Shown piece after piece: positions 1 to 5,305 of a DNA stretch of 5,305 nucleotides (position 1 is the first letter of the stretch; every line of letters starts with the position of its first letter). The notes beneath the pieces were generated by a model. The model did not search any database and was not told where the DNA came from. It saw only the letters and a list, made by a program, of their open reading frames with translations. Source of the DNA: Rhodothermia bacterium (lineage in GTDB: Bacteria; Bacteroidota; Rhodothermia; Balneolales; Natronogracilivirgulaceae); assembly GCA_007122185.1 (NCBI GenBank), contig SKUI01000118.1, positions 1 through 5,305 on the forward strand, in the 5' to 3' direction. Position numbers and translations under genes: made by a program.

Positions 1-275
1 AAGTGACCGGAGATGAGCCGGTACCGGCAGAAGAGCTTGAAAAAATCCGGTCCTACGCGAAGGACATGGAAGATGAATTTATTTCCGAGCTTTTTGGCGG
101 GGATGAAGGTGCGTTTCTGGAGACCATAGAGCACATTACCCGTCTGTCGGACTGGAAAGAGGCCGGCAGTTACATCAGCAAGGAGGTTTTTGACCGCAAT
201 TTGATCGATATTTATTCCGATACCGCCATTTATTTCACCGACCGGATGCAGACCTATTTTCTGGAACGTGAGTGA
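1..275 (+). CDS. C-terminal end of an unrecognised acidic protein (5' partial)
   Basis: An open frame runs from the left edge to a TGA at 273-275. The first in-window start codon is a GTG at position 3, but no sequence upstream is available, so this is most likely the tail of a longer protein. About 90 residues are visible. They are acidic and look helical, rich in Glu, Asp and aromatic residues, with the segment [19 protein letters not shown] near the end. I see no signal peptide, membrane span, metal-binding cluster or catalytic motif, and I do not recognise the family. The stop overlaps a GTG in another frame (272-275) and lies 20 bases before the preferred start of the carboxyltransferase gene, so the two are probably co-transcribed and perhaps translationally coupled. 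That link is the only clue to function. Confidence is good that it is coding; the function is unknown. Confidence 0.7.
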   Translation, partial: VTGDEPVPAEELEKIRSYAKDMEDEFISELFGGDEGAFLETIEHITRLSDWKEAGSYISKEVFDRNLIDIYSDTAIYFTDRMQTYFLERE

Positions 276-285
276 ACCGCCAACC

Positions 286-289
286 GGAG
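286..289 (+). promoter_or_regulatory. Ribosome binding site deciding the carboxyltransferase start
   Basis: GGAG sits six bases before the ATG at 296. The alternative in-frame GTG at 272 has only a weak GGAA upstream. The eight extra residues from the GTG start look unlike the family N-terminus, whereas the sequence from ATG 296 begins directly with the charged helix usual for acyl-CoA carboxylase beta subunits. I therefore prefer 296. Confidence 0.6.
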
Positions 290-295
290 ACGGAT

Positions 296-1846
296 ATGAG
301 TCGGGAACGCAAGTTTGAGGAACTGGAGACGTGGAGGGAAAAGTCACAGAAAGGCGGAGGAGCCGTCCGCATTAAAAAACAGCATGAAGCCGGCAAGCTT
401 ACGGCCAGGGAGCGCATTACGCTGCTGCTTGACAAAGGTAGTTTTGAGGAGCTTGGCGCACTTGTGCGTCACCGGAGTCATGATTTCGGCCTCGACAAGC
501 AGCGCTACCCCGGTGACGGTGTGGTGACCGGATTCGGGACGGTGAATGGCCGCCCGATTTATGTGTACAGCCAGGATTTTACCGTATTCGGGGGGTCACT
601 CTCGGAAACCCATGCCGAGAAGATCTGCAACATCCTTGATCTGGCCATGAAGAACGGCGTACCGGTCATCGGGCTCAATGACTCAGGCGGCGCCCGCATC
701 CAGGAAGGGGTGGTTTCGCTGGGTGGATATGCCGAAGTGTTCTGGCGCAACAGCATGGCGTCCGGTGTGGTCCCGCAGATATCCGCCATCATGGGACCGT
801 GCGCCGGCGGGGCAGTTTACAGTCCGGCCATCACCGATTTCACCTTCATGGTGAAGGGAACCAGCTTCATGTTTGTCACCGGCCCCAACGTAGTCAAAAC
901 GGTCACTCACGAAGAGGTCACCCTGGAAGAGCTCGGCGGTGCGATGGCGCACAATTCCAAGTCGGGTGTTGCTCATTTCATGTCGGGAAATGATGCCGAA
1001 TGCATTGCAGGAATTCGGCACCTGCTTGCCTATCTTCCCTCCAATTGTGAAGAAAAAGCGCCGATGTCGGCTGCCGTCCAGCCGGACGGCGATGCCGCTG
1101 CGAAACTCGATACGCTTGTTCCGGAGAGCCCGAACAAACCGTATGACATGAAAGAGGCCGTTCGCGGTATCGTGGATGGCGGATCGTTCATGGAGGTCCA
1201 TGCGCACTATGCCGAAAACCTGATTGTCGGATTTGCGCGGATGGATGGACGCAGCGTCGGCGTGGTTGCCAATCAGCCGCTTTCTCTGGCGGGATGCCTG
1301 GACATTGACGGGTCGGTAAAAGGCGCTCGATTTGTGCGTTTCTGTGACGCATTCAATATTCCCCTGGTTGTTTTTGAGGACGTACCGGGGTTTTTGCCGG
1401 GCACGGACCAGGAGTGGGGCGGGATTATCCGTCACGGAGCCAAGCTGCTGTATGCTTTCTGTGAGGCCACTGTGCCCAAAGTGACCGTGATCACCCGCAA
1501 GGCCTATGGGGGCGCCTACGATGTGATGAATTCAAAACATATCCGCGCCGATTACAACATTGCCTGGCCGACGGCGGAAATTGCCGTAATGGGGGTAAAA
1601 GGAGCCGTTGAAATCATTTTCCGCAAGGAGATCGCGGATGCCAAAGATCCGCAAAAGAAGATGGCGGAATTGGAGTCGAAATATGAAGAGCATTTTGCCA
1701 ATCCGTGGCGGGCGGCCGAGCGGGGATATGTGGATGATGTTGTTTATCCCTCCGAAACCCGACAGAAACTGATACGGGCCTTGAATGTAGTCCAGTCAAA
1801 AGCAGACCATGTGCCCAGGAAAAAACACGACAACATGCCGCTGTGA
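296..1846 (+). CDS. pccB: Acyl-CoA carboxylase carboxyltransferase (beta) subunit, propionyl-CoA carboxylase type
   Basis: This cytoplasmic enzyme transfers CO2 from carboxybiotin to an acyl-CoA, most likely making (S)-methylmalonyl-CoA from propionyl-CoA. The 516 residues match the usual length of the family (about 510-530). Two crotonase-fold halves are visible. The N-terminal half starts with a charged helix ending KLTARERI, then has SGGARIQEG (about residues 130-138) and the oxyanion-hole segment [11 protein letters not shown] (from about 167). The C-terminal half has [14 protein letters not shown] (from about 363) and [10 protein letters not shown] (about 402-411), followed by [11 protein letters not shown]. 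The Asp at about 409 is the position that, as I recall from Streptomyces enzymes, helps set propionyl versus acetyl preference, which favours propionyl-CoA. There is no biotin carboxylase domain or biotinylation motif, so an alpha subunit must be encoded elsewhere. Methylcrotonyl-CoA or another acyl-CoA carboxylase remains possible. An in-frame GTG at 272 is the alternative start. Confidence 0.95.
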   Translation: MSRERKFEELETWREKSQKGGGAVRIKKQHEAGKLTARERITLLLDKGSFEELGALVRHRSHDFGLDKQRYPGDGVVTGFGTVNGRPIYVYSQDFTVFGGSLSETHAEKICNILDLAMKNGVPVIGLNDSGGARIQEGVVSLGGYAEVFWRNSMASGVVPQISAIMGPCAGGAVYSPAITDFTFMVKGTSFMFVTGPNVVKTVTHEEVTLEELGGAMAHNSKSGVAHFMSGNDAECIAGIRHLLAYLPSNCEEKAPMSAAVQPDGDAAAKLDTLVPESPNKPYDMKEAVRGIVDGGSFMEVHAHYAENLIVGFARMDGRSVGVVANQPLSLAGCLDIDGSVKGARFVRFCDAFNIPLVVFEDVPGFLPGTDQEWGGIIRHGAKLLYAFCEATVPKVTVITRKAYGGAYDVMNSKHIRADYNIAWPTAEIAVMGVKGAVEIIFRKEIADAKDPQKKMAELESKYEEHFANPWRAAERGYVDDVVYPSETRQKLIRALNVVQSKADHVPRKKHDNMPL

Positions 1847-1882
1847 CGGTGGGTTGGAATGTCGGTTATGGGACAGTGGAGC

Positions 1883-1925
1883 AATGTGACGCCATTGTCA
1901 CGATAGTCAGAATATCAATGTGGCG
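1883..1925. repeat. Small inverted repeats between the convergent pccB and murB genes
   Basis: The 81-base gap between the two convergent stop codons contains GTGAC (1886-1890) and GTCAC (1897-1901) around a six-base loop. A longer imperfect pairing joins CGCCATTG (1890-1897) to CAATGTGGCG (1916-1925), with a two-base bulge. Neither is followed by a T-run on either strand, so this is at best a weak or factor-assisted transcription end for both genes. A related direct repeat, CAATGTGACGCC (1883-1894) and CAATGTGGCGGT (1916-1927), accounts for part of the symmetry. Confidence 0.3.
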
Positions 1926-1927
1926 GT

Positions 1928-2938
1928 TCAGACCAGGTTCACTTCCGGTTCCAGGGTGATCCCGAATCGATCGTGAACTTCTGCGCGGATGCTGTGTGCC
2001 AAATCCAGGATATCCTTTCCGGTGGCCTTCCCGTGGTTGACCAGGATCAGGGCATGGCGCTCATGCACGCCCGCATCCCCAAGCCGTTTCCCCTTGAAGC
2101 CGCATTGGTCGATCAGCCAGGCAGCCGGTATTTTGATCTGGTTTCCGGCGGGATAGGAGGGGATTCCAGGGTGCGTACCACTCAGTTTGCGGAACTGATC
2201 CTGCGAGATGACCGGGTTCTTGAAAAAGCTGCCGGCGTTGCCGGTGACAGACGGATCGGGGAGTTTGGAGGACCTGATTTTCCGGACGGCCGAACCGATA
2301 TGACGGATATCCGGCTCCGTGATGCCGTCCGCGCTGAGCACTTCTCTCAAATTGCCATATTCCAGGTGAAGCCAGGGCTGTTTACTGAGTCTCAGTGTGA
2401 CGGAGGTAATGAGAAATTTGCCTTTCAAATCCCGTTTGAAGATACTGTCGCGGTAACCGAACCGGCACATTTCCCGGTCAAAGCGAGTCAGTTCGCCTGT
2501 TTTCAGATCAATGGCATCCAGCGACACGAAGACAGAATCGATTTCAACCCCATAGGCCCCGATGTTCTGGATGGGAGCAGCGCCGGTCTCGCCGGGGATC
2601 ATGGACAGGTTTTCGAGACCGCCCCAGCCGCGATCGATAGTATGGCGCACCAGGTCATCCCAGATCACACCGGCTCCGATTTGCAGGACCACTTCATGGT
2701 CATTCTCTGACAGTACCGTGATACCGGGAATGCGGATTTTCATGATGAGCCCGGGGAAGTCCTGCGTGAACAGTATGTTGCTGCCGCCGCCGAGGATGAG
2801 TCGGGGCTGTTCCAGAAAAATGGCAGTGTCCATGAGACGGAGCAGATCAGCTGCCGAGGATATTTCGGTCCAGAACGCAGCATTGGCATCAATCTGGAAC
2901 GAATTGTGGGGTTTAAGGGAGACCCATTCACGGGTCAT
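1928..2938 (-). CDS. murB: UDP-N-acetylenolpyruvoylglucosamine reductase (MurB)
   Basis: MurB is the cytoplasmic FAD enzyme that uses NADPH to reduce UDP-GlcNAc-enolpyruvate to UDP-N-acetylmuramate, the second committed step of peptidoglycan synthesis. From the ATG at 2938 it is 336 residues, close to the 342 of E. coli MurB. The N-terminal LKPHNSFQID resembles the E. coli start. The FAD-binding GGGSN lies at about 50-54, followed by IPGETGAAPIQNIGAYG (about 114-130). The catalytic set is present: Arg in FGYRDSIFK (about 163), the proton-donor Ser in GNAGSFFKNP (about 237) and Glu in the terminal LEPEVNLV (about 332). The C-terminal QCGFKGKRLGDAGVHERHALILVN is of the E. coli-like type I form. 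A GTG at 2968 would add ten residues (MSRVSRKNST). Neither start has a clear Shine-Dalgarno, and the shorter form fits the family better. It stands alone, outside any cell-wall gene cluster, convergent with pccB and divergent from the TonB-family gene. Confidence 0.96.
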   Translation of the reverse strand: MTREWVSLKPHNSFQIDANAAFWTEISSAADLLRLMDTAIFLEQPRLILGGGSNILFTQDFPGLIMKIRIPGITVLSENDHEVVLQIGAGVIWDDLVRHTIDRGWGGLENLSMIPGETGAAPIQNIGAYGVEIDSVFVSLDAIDLKTGELTRFDREMCRFGYRDSIFKRDLKGKFLITSVTLRLSKQPWLHLEYGNLREVLSADGITEPDIRHIGSAVRKIRSSKLPDPSVTGNAGSFFKNPVISQDQFRKLSGTHPGIPSYPAGNQIKIPAAWLIDQCGFKGKRLGDAGVHERHALILVNHGKATGKDILDLAHSIRAEVHDRFGITLEPEVNLV

Positions 2939-3117
2939 GGTACTGTTTTTTCTGCTCACGCGTGACACCTGGTATTTGAAAAAAATGATGCAAAAAGGTA
3001 ATGAATACCATAACTAAATACTGTCGAAATCGTAATACATATAGAGTTATGATAGTGTTTTGCGTTGATATATCTCCTGTTTTTTCTAATGAAAGGCAGT
3101 AAGAGTGCATTCACGTA

Positions 3118-3174
3118 GCAGGCGAATGTTGCAGCCTGCCGGTGATATTCACCGTTGATTGCGATGCCGGCAGG
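3118..3174 (+). promoter_or_regulatory. Set of mutually exclusive stem-loops upstream of the TonB-family gene
   Basis: Three GC-rich segments can pair in competing ways. GCAGGC (3118-3123) can pair with GCCTGC (3134-3139) across a ten-base loop. The same middle segment, CCTGCCGG (3135-3142), can instead pair perfectly over eight bases with CCGGCAGG (3167-3174). Between them GGTGA-TAT-TCACC (3141-3153) forms a tight small hairpin that competes for the two G residues at 3141-3142. This could be a folded 5' leader, an operator or chance. If transcription of the TonB-family gene starts near 3274, the element lies upstream of the transcript instead. No T-run follows, so it is not a simple terminator. 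I do not recognise a riboswitch class. Confidence 0.35.
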
Positions 3175-3261
3175 TCTTTGTGAGCGGTTGTCATGTCTCA
3201 CGAAATCCGGTCGGGATGCCGGAAGATCCATGGCTTGGGATGTACATTGGCCGACACCCCG

Positions 3262-3267
3262 TATAAC
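3262..3267 (+). promoter_or_regulatory. Candidate -10 box for the TonB-family gene
   Basis: TATAAC matches the sigma-70 -10 consensus at five of six positions and lies 29 bases before the ATG. It would give a leader of roughly 20-25 bases. The nearest -35-like sequence, TTGGGA at 3235-3240, is 21 bases away, which is too far for a standard promoter. This is a weak candidate only. Confidence 0.2.
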
Positions 3268-3284
3268 ACGCATATTTATAGACG

Positions 3285-3289
3285 AGGGG
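3285..3289 (+). promoter_or_regulatory. Ribosome binding site of the TonB-family gene
   Basis: AGGGG lies seven bases before the first of two adjacent ATG codons (3297 and 3300). The spacing favours 3297, but starting at 3300 would remove only one Met. Confidence 0.6.
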
Positions 3290-3296
3290 TATTATC

Positions 3297-3977
3297 ATGA
3301 TGAAAAAGCGCAAAAAAAACCCTGGGGCTGATCTCCGGAAATATTACATCATCAACCTGGAGACAGGTTTTATTATCACGCTTGTGATTTTGAATATTCT
3401 GTTCCGGATGCGCTTCAATCCGACTTCTGAGATTGTCATAACAACAGTGGAGCAGGAAGTGATAAGCATGGAGGAGATCATGCGGACTGAGCAGGTTCAC
3501 CGTCCGCCACCGCCGCCCAGACCTCCGTCTCCGCGTGTCGTTCCCGATGAGGAAATTGTGGAGGATGTGTTTTTTGACCTGAATACCGATTTTGACCTTG
3601 ATATGGTGCTGGAAATCCCGGCTCCGCCACCGTCATTGCCGGCGACAGAAGAGTCTGATGATGCTGATGAGCATGAAATCTTCACAATAGTGGAGGAGAT
3701 GCCGGTGCTCCTGGGTGGGGCCATGGCGATTTATGAATATCTGCACTATCCTGAAATAGCCCGCAGGGCGGGAGTAGAAGGCCGGGTAATCGTTCAGTTC
3801 ATCATTGACCAGGAAGGCAACGTTGTTGACCCGATTGTGGTGAGGGGGATTGGCGGCGGTTGTGACGAGGCGGCCCTGGAAGCTGTAACCCATCTGAAAT
3901 TTTCTCCGGGTCGTCAGCGAGGCCGTCCGGTGAAAGTGCGTTACTCTCTGCCGATTATTTTCCGTTTGTCCAGCTGA
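3297..3977 (+). CDS. TonB-family energy transducer protein
   Basis: The 226-residue protein has the TonB plan. A basic cytoplasmic N-terminus (KKRKKN, residues 3-8) is followed by one hydrophobic span at about 23-38, then a periplasmic linker with PPPPPRPPSP (about 70-79). A strongly acidic stretch (about 84-135) holds a second short proline run. The C-terminal TonB domain is at about 145-224, with the typical YPEIARRAGVEGRV, FIIDQEGNVVDPIVV, GGGCDEAALEAV and KFSPGRQRGRPV segments. Such proteins couple the inner-membrane proton-motive force (through ExbB/ExbD) to outer-membrane TonB-dependent transporters. No exbB, exbD or receptor gene is next to it here, so its partner is unknown, and the family includes members with other roles. 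It appears monocistronic: its own ribosome binding site, murB divergent upstream and pckG convergent downstream. The final codons (FRLSS, stop) form one unit of an 18-bp tandem repeat. Confidence 0.9.
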   Translation: MMKKRKKNPGADLRKYYIINLETGFIITLVILNILFRMRFNPTSEIVITTVEQEVISMEEIMRTEQVHRPPPPPRPPSPRVVPDEEIVEDVFFDLNTDFDLDMVLEIPAPPPSLPATEESDDADEHEIFTIVEEMPVLLGGAMAIYEYLHYPEIARRAGVEGRVIVQFIIDQEGNVVDPIVVRGIGGGCDEAALEAVTHLKFSPGRQRGRPVKVRYSLPIIFRLSS

Positions 3978-4012
3978 CTCCGTCTGTTCAGCTGATTCTG
4001 TATCCAACTGAC
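3962..4012 (+). repeat. 18-bp tandem repeat spanning and duplicating the TonB-family stop codon
   Basis: Unit 1 (3962-3979) and unit 2 (3980-3997) match at 15 of 18 bases. A third, more decayed copy (about 3998-4012) has lost about two bases. Because 18 is a multiple of three, the frame is kept: unit 1 encodes the gene's last residues and TGA, and unit 2 repeats them as RLFS plus a second in-frame TGA at 3993-3995. Each of the first two units contains the palindrome CAGCTG. The likely origin is local slippage or tandem duplication. The result is a backup stop codon 18 bases after the first. Confidence 0.7.
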
Positions 4013-4050
4013 AACGCTGATGTCCGGCCGGCCCGATTTGTATGGAAAAG

Positions 4051-4072
4051 GCAGGAGCGACGGCATTCCTGC
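4051..4072. repeat. Small hairpin downstream of the TonB-family gene
   Basis: GCAGGA (4051-4056) and TCCTGC (4067-4072) form a perfect six-base stem with a ten-base loop. No T-run follows on either strand. It may stabilise the 3' end of the TonB-family transcript or be chance. The surrounding stretch 3978-4264 holds no convincing gene; a 35-codon open frame at 4020-4127 has no ribosome binding site. Confidence 0.3.
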
Positions 4073-4139
4073 GGCCGAAGCGATACGGTGCACAGCGTGG
4101 ATCGCGGTAATATCAGGGACCTGCTAGGCCAAGGAGAAG

Positions 4140-4173
4140 CATCAAGATCAGAAGTGTCAACATCAGAATCAGA
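4140..4173 (+). repeat. 13-bp imperfect direct repeat
   Basis: CATCAAGATCAGA (4140-4152) and CATCAGAATCAGA (4161-4173) differ at two bases and start 21 bases apart, just before the A-run of the terminator. They lie in the non-coding gap between convergent genes. No function is evident; a short tandem duplication is the simplest explanation. Confidence 0.35.
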
Positions 4174-4176
4174 GAC

Positions 4177-4211
4177 AAAAAAAGGGCAGTGAAATCAATC
4201 ACTGCCCTTTT
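4177..4211 (-). terminator. Intrinsic terminator of pckG, probably bidirectional
   Basis: GGGCAGTGA (4184-4192) and TCACTGCCC (4199-4207) pair perfectly around a six-base loop. Flanking A and T residues (4180-4183 with 4208-4211) extend the stem to 13 base pairs. Read leftward, the GC stem is followed by seven T residues (complement of 4177-4183), a strong signal about 53 bases past the pckG stop. Read rightward it is followed by only TTTTG, so it can also end the TonB-family transcript but less strongly. Confidence 0.9.
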
Positions 4212-4264
4212 GCTTTGGGGGTAATAGCCAGATATTTTACATCCTCTGGCAGGATCGGGGTTTC

Positions 4265-5305
4265 CTAGAAGCGCTCCGGTTCCATTCCCCACTTGCTCGG
4301 GGAACGCCACAGGCTGGAACGCAGAAGTTCACGCATGAAGAGGAACTCTTTCGGAAGACGGTCGTACAGCTTGGAGAACAGCTCCTCGTGTCCGAGAACC
4401 TCATCTTTCCAGATCTCGCTATCAACGGACATCAGGTCGTTGAACTCTTCTTCGGAGAAGTTTTCAAGTCCGCGCCAGTCGATGTCTTTGTAGCGGGGCA
4501 TCCATCCAAGCGGGCTTTCCAGAGCGAAAGCTTCTCCGCGGACACGCTCGACGATCCATTTCAGCACGCGCATGTTTTCGCCGAATCCCGGCCAGATGAA
4601 CTTGCCGTTTTCGTCCGTGCGGAACCAGTTCACGCCGAAGATCCGCGGCGGGTTGGGAAGCTCACGGCCGATCTGGAGCCAGTGGTTGAAGTAGTCGGCC
4701 ATGTGATAGCCCATGAAAGGAAGCATGGCGAACGGGTCGCGACGCACTTTGCCGAGCGTACCTGCGGCGGCGGCGGTCATCTCCGAACCCATGGTAGCGG
4801 CACTGTAGACGCCAAAGTTCCAGTTTACGGACTGGTAAACCAGGGGTACTGCGTTGCTTCGGCGACCGCCGAAAATAAAGGCCTTGATCGGCACACCTGC
4901 GGGGTCTTCCCACTGGGGATCGATCGATGGGCACTGCGCAGCAGGCGCCGTAAAGCGGGCATTCGGATGAGCCGCCGGCTTGCCTGAATTGGGATCGTAT
5001 TTCTCGCCACGCCAGGTGGTAAGGTTTGGCGGAGCCTCCTTGGTCATGCCCTCCCACCATACATCGCCATCATCAGTGAGGGCGCAGTTGGTAAAAATGC
5101 TGTTTTTGCTGGCTGAAGCCATGGCATTGGGATTTGACTTTTCGTTGGTGCCGGGAGCCACTCCAAACCATCCTGCTTCGGGGTTGATGGCCCGAAGCCG
5201 GCCATCCTTGTCTTTTTTGATCCATGCGATATCGTCACCGATGGTGGTCACTTTCCAGCCTTCCATCTCTTTCGGAGGAATGAGCATGGCGAAGTTGGTC
5301 TTGCC
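4265..5305 (-). CDS. pckG: Phosphoenolpyruvate carboxykinase (GTP), C-terminal part (5' partial)
   Basis: This cytoplasmic enzyme converts oxaloacetate and GTP to phosphoenolpyruvate, GDP and CO2, the entry step of gluconeogenesis, and is typically Mn-dependent. The gene runs leftward from the right edge to a TAG at 4265-4267. The frame is open through the last six codons at the edge (GKTNFA, part of the P-loop ACGKTN of the family), so the true start is outside. About 346 of the usual roughly 600 residues are visible. In fragment numbering: P-loop remnant at 1-4, the metal/nucleotide motif IGDD at 22-25, [14 protein letters not shown] at 41-54, the substrate-contacting [12 protein letters not shown] from 145, and the guanine-pocket segment WPGFGEN at 238-244. 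These assign it to the GTP-dependent family rather than the ATP-dependent one (pckA). The visible part is intact and ends with its own terminator. Confidence 0.97.
   Translation of the reverse strand, partial: GKTNFAMLIPPKEMEGWKVTTIGDDIAWIKKDKDGRLRAINPEAGWFGVAPGTNEKSNPNAMASASKNSIFTNCALTDDGDVWWEGMTKEAPPNLTTWRGEKYDPNSGKPAAHPNARFTAPAAQCPSIDPQWEDPAGVPIKAFIFGGRRSNAVPLVYQSVNWNFGVYSAATMGSEMTAAAAGTLGKVRRDPFAMLPFMGYHMADYFNHWLQIGRELPNPPRIFGVNWFRTDENGKFIWPGFGENMRVLKWIVERVRGEAFALESPLGWMPRYKDIDWRGLENFSEEEFNDLMSVDSEIWKDEVLGHEELFSKLYDRLPKEFLFMRELLRSSLWRSPSKWGMEPERF

Larger units (their letters stand above)
2939..3296. other. Divergent intergenic region between murB and the TonB-family gene
   Basis: These 358 bases must hold the promoters of both murB (leftward) and the TonB-family gene (rightward). 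I see no convincing gene in them; the short open frames lack ribosome binding sites and recognisable protein character. The murB-proximal part (about 2970-3110) is clearly AT-rich, as expected for a promoter region. On the minus strand a weak TTTCGA/TATTCA pair with a 16-base spacer lies about 60-90 bases before the murB ATG, but it is poor. I did not find a clear Bacteroidota-type promoter (TTTG then TAnnTTTG) on either strand. The part nearer the TonB-family gene (about 3110-3250) is GC-richer and holds the inverted repeats listed separately, including GTGAG (3180-3184) with CTCAC (3197-3201). Confidence 0.6.

Noticed and set aside
683..1435. Long minus-strand open frame of 250 codons opposite pccB
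   Set aside because: It lies wholly antisense to a clear carboxyltransferase, has no ribosome binding site, and its translation has no domain-like character. It is a by-product of the codon usage of the real gene.
1973..2710. Plus-strand open frame of 245 codons opposite murB
   Set aside because: It is antisense to an unmistakable MurB carrying all its catalytic residues. The translation resembles no protein and has no start signals.
3118..3250. Cluster of inverted repeats considered as a CRISPR or insertion-sequence end
   Set aside because: The arms are short, differ from one another and are not regularly spaced. There is no transposase and no target-site duplication.
2956..3273. Minus-strand open frames in the murB upstream region
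   Set aside because: They show no ribosome binding site or domain character, their composition follows the AT-rich then GC-richer intergenic sequence, and they would occupy the region where the murB promoter must lie.
3633..4007. Minus-strand open frame whose start contains a repeated EQTESAGQTE-like motif
   Set aside because: The peptide repeat is the 18-bp DNA repeat at the TonB-family stop codon read on the opposite strand. The rest is antisense to that gene.
4020..4127. 35-codon open frame after the TonB-family gene, in the same frame, suggesting a readthrough extension or small protein
   Set aside because: Two in-frame TGA codons separate it from the TonB-family gene, its ATG has no Shine-Dalgarno, and the sequence has no recognisable features.
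4113..4310. Minus-strand open frame with a hydrophobic leucine-rich tail that looks like a membrane span
   Set aside because: It overlaps the pckG end out of frame and reads straight through the terminator. The hydrophobic tail comes from the T-run and the ATCAGA-type repeat read in reverse, and there is no ribosome binding site.
4388..4987. Plus-strand open frame of 199 codons opposite pckG
   Set aside because: It is antisense to the highly conserved PEP carboxykinase sequence and has no independent support.

Overview
The window carries three complete protein-coding genes and two that run off its edges. All the recognisable ones are core metabolism or cell-envelope genes. Nothing indicates a mobile element, CRISPR array, defence system, tRNA or rRNA. 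The gene content suggests a Gram-negative bacterium of the Bacteroidota/Balneolota/Rhodothermota type. The clues are a TonB-family protein with a short cytoplasmic N-terminus, one membrane span, a PPPPPRPPSP run and an acidic linker; a GTP-type PEP carboxykinase; and weak Shine-Dalgarno signals for some genes. This placement is an inference from protein style, not a phylogenetic result.

Layout, left to right. (1) 1-275, plus strand: the C-terminal end of an unrecognised acidic protein. Its stop sits just ahead of the next gene, so the two are probably one operon. (2) 296-1846, plus: the carboxyltransferase (beta) subunit of an acyl-CoA carboxylase, most like propionyl-CoA carboxylase beta. 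(3) 1928-2938, minus: MurB, the reductase that makes UDP-N-acetylmuramate, convergent with the carboxylase gene. (4) 2939-3296: a 358-base divergent intergenic region, AT-rich near murB and then GC-richer with several inverted repeats. (5) 3297-3977, plus: a TonB-family energy transducer with its own good ribosome binding site. (6) 3978-4264: a non-coding convergent gap with an 18-bp tandem repeat that duplicates the tonB-family stop codon, a small hairpin, a short direct repeat and a strong intrinsic terminator. (7) 4265-5305, minus: the C-terminal part of GTP-dependent PEP carboxykinase, whose 5' end lies outside the window.

How they fit together: the carboxylase and PEP carboxykinase can be linked in central metabolism (propionyl-CoA to succinyl-CoA to oxaloacetate to PEP), but they are separate transcription units here and the link is only metabolic. 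MurB (peptidoglycan) and the TonB-family protein (outer-membrane transport energy) share a divergent intergenic region but need not be co-regulated. The least ordinary signals are the duplicated stop-codon repeat at the end of the TonB-family gene and the alternative stem-loops in its upstream region. I do not see an undescribed multi-gene system in this window.
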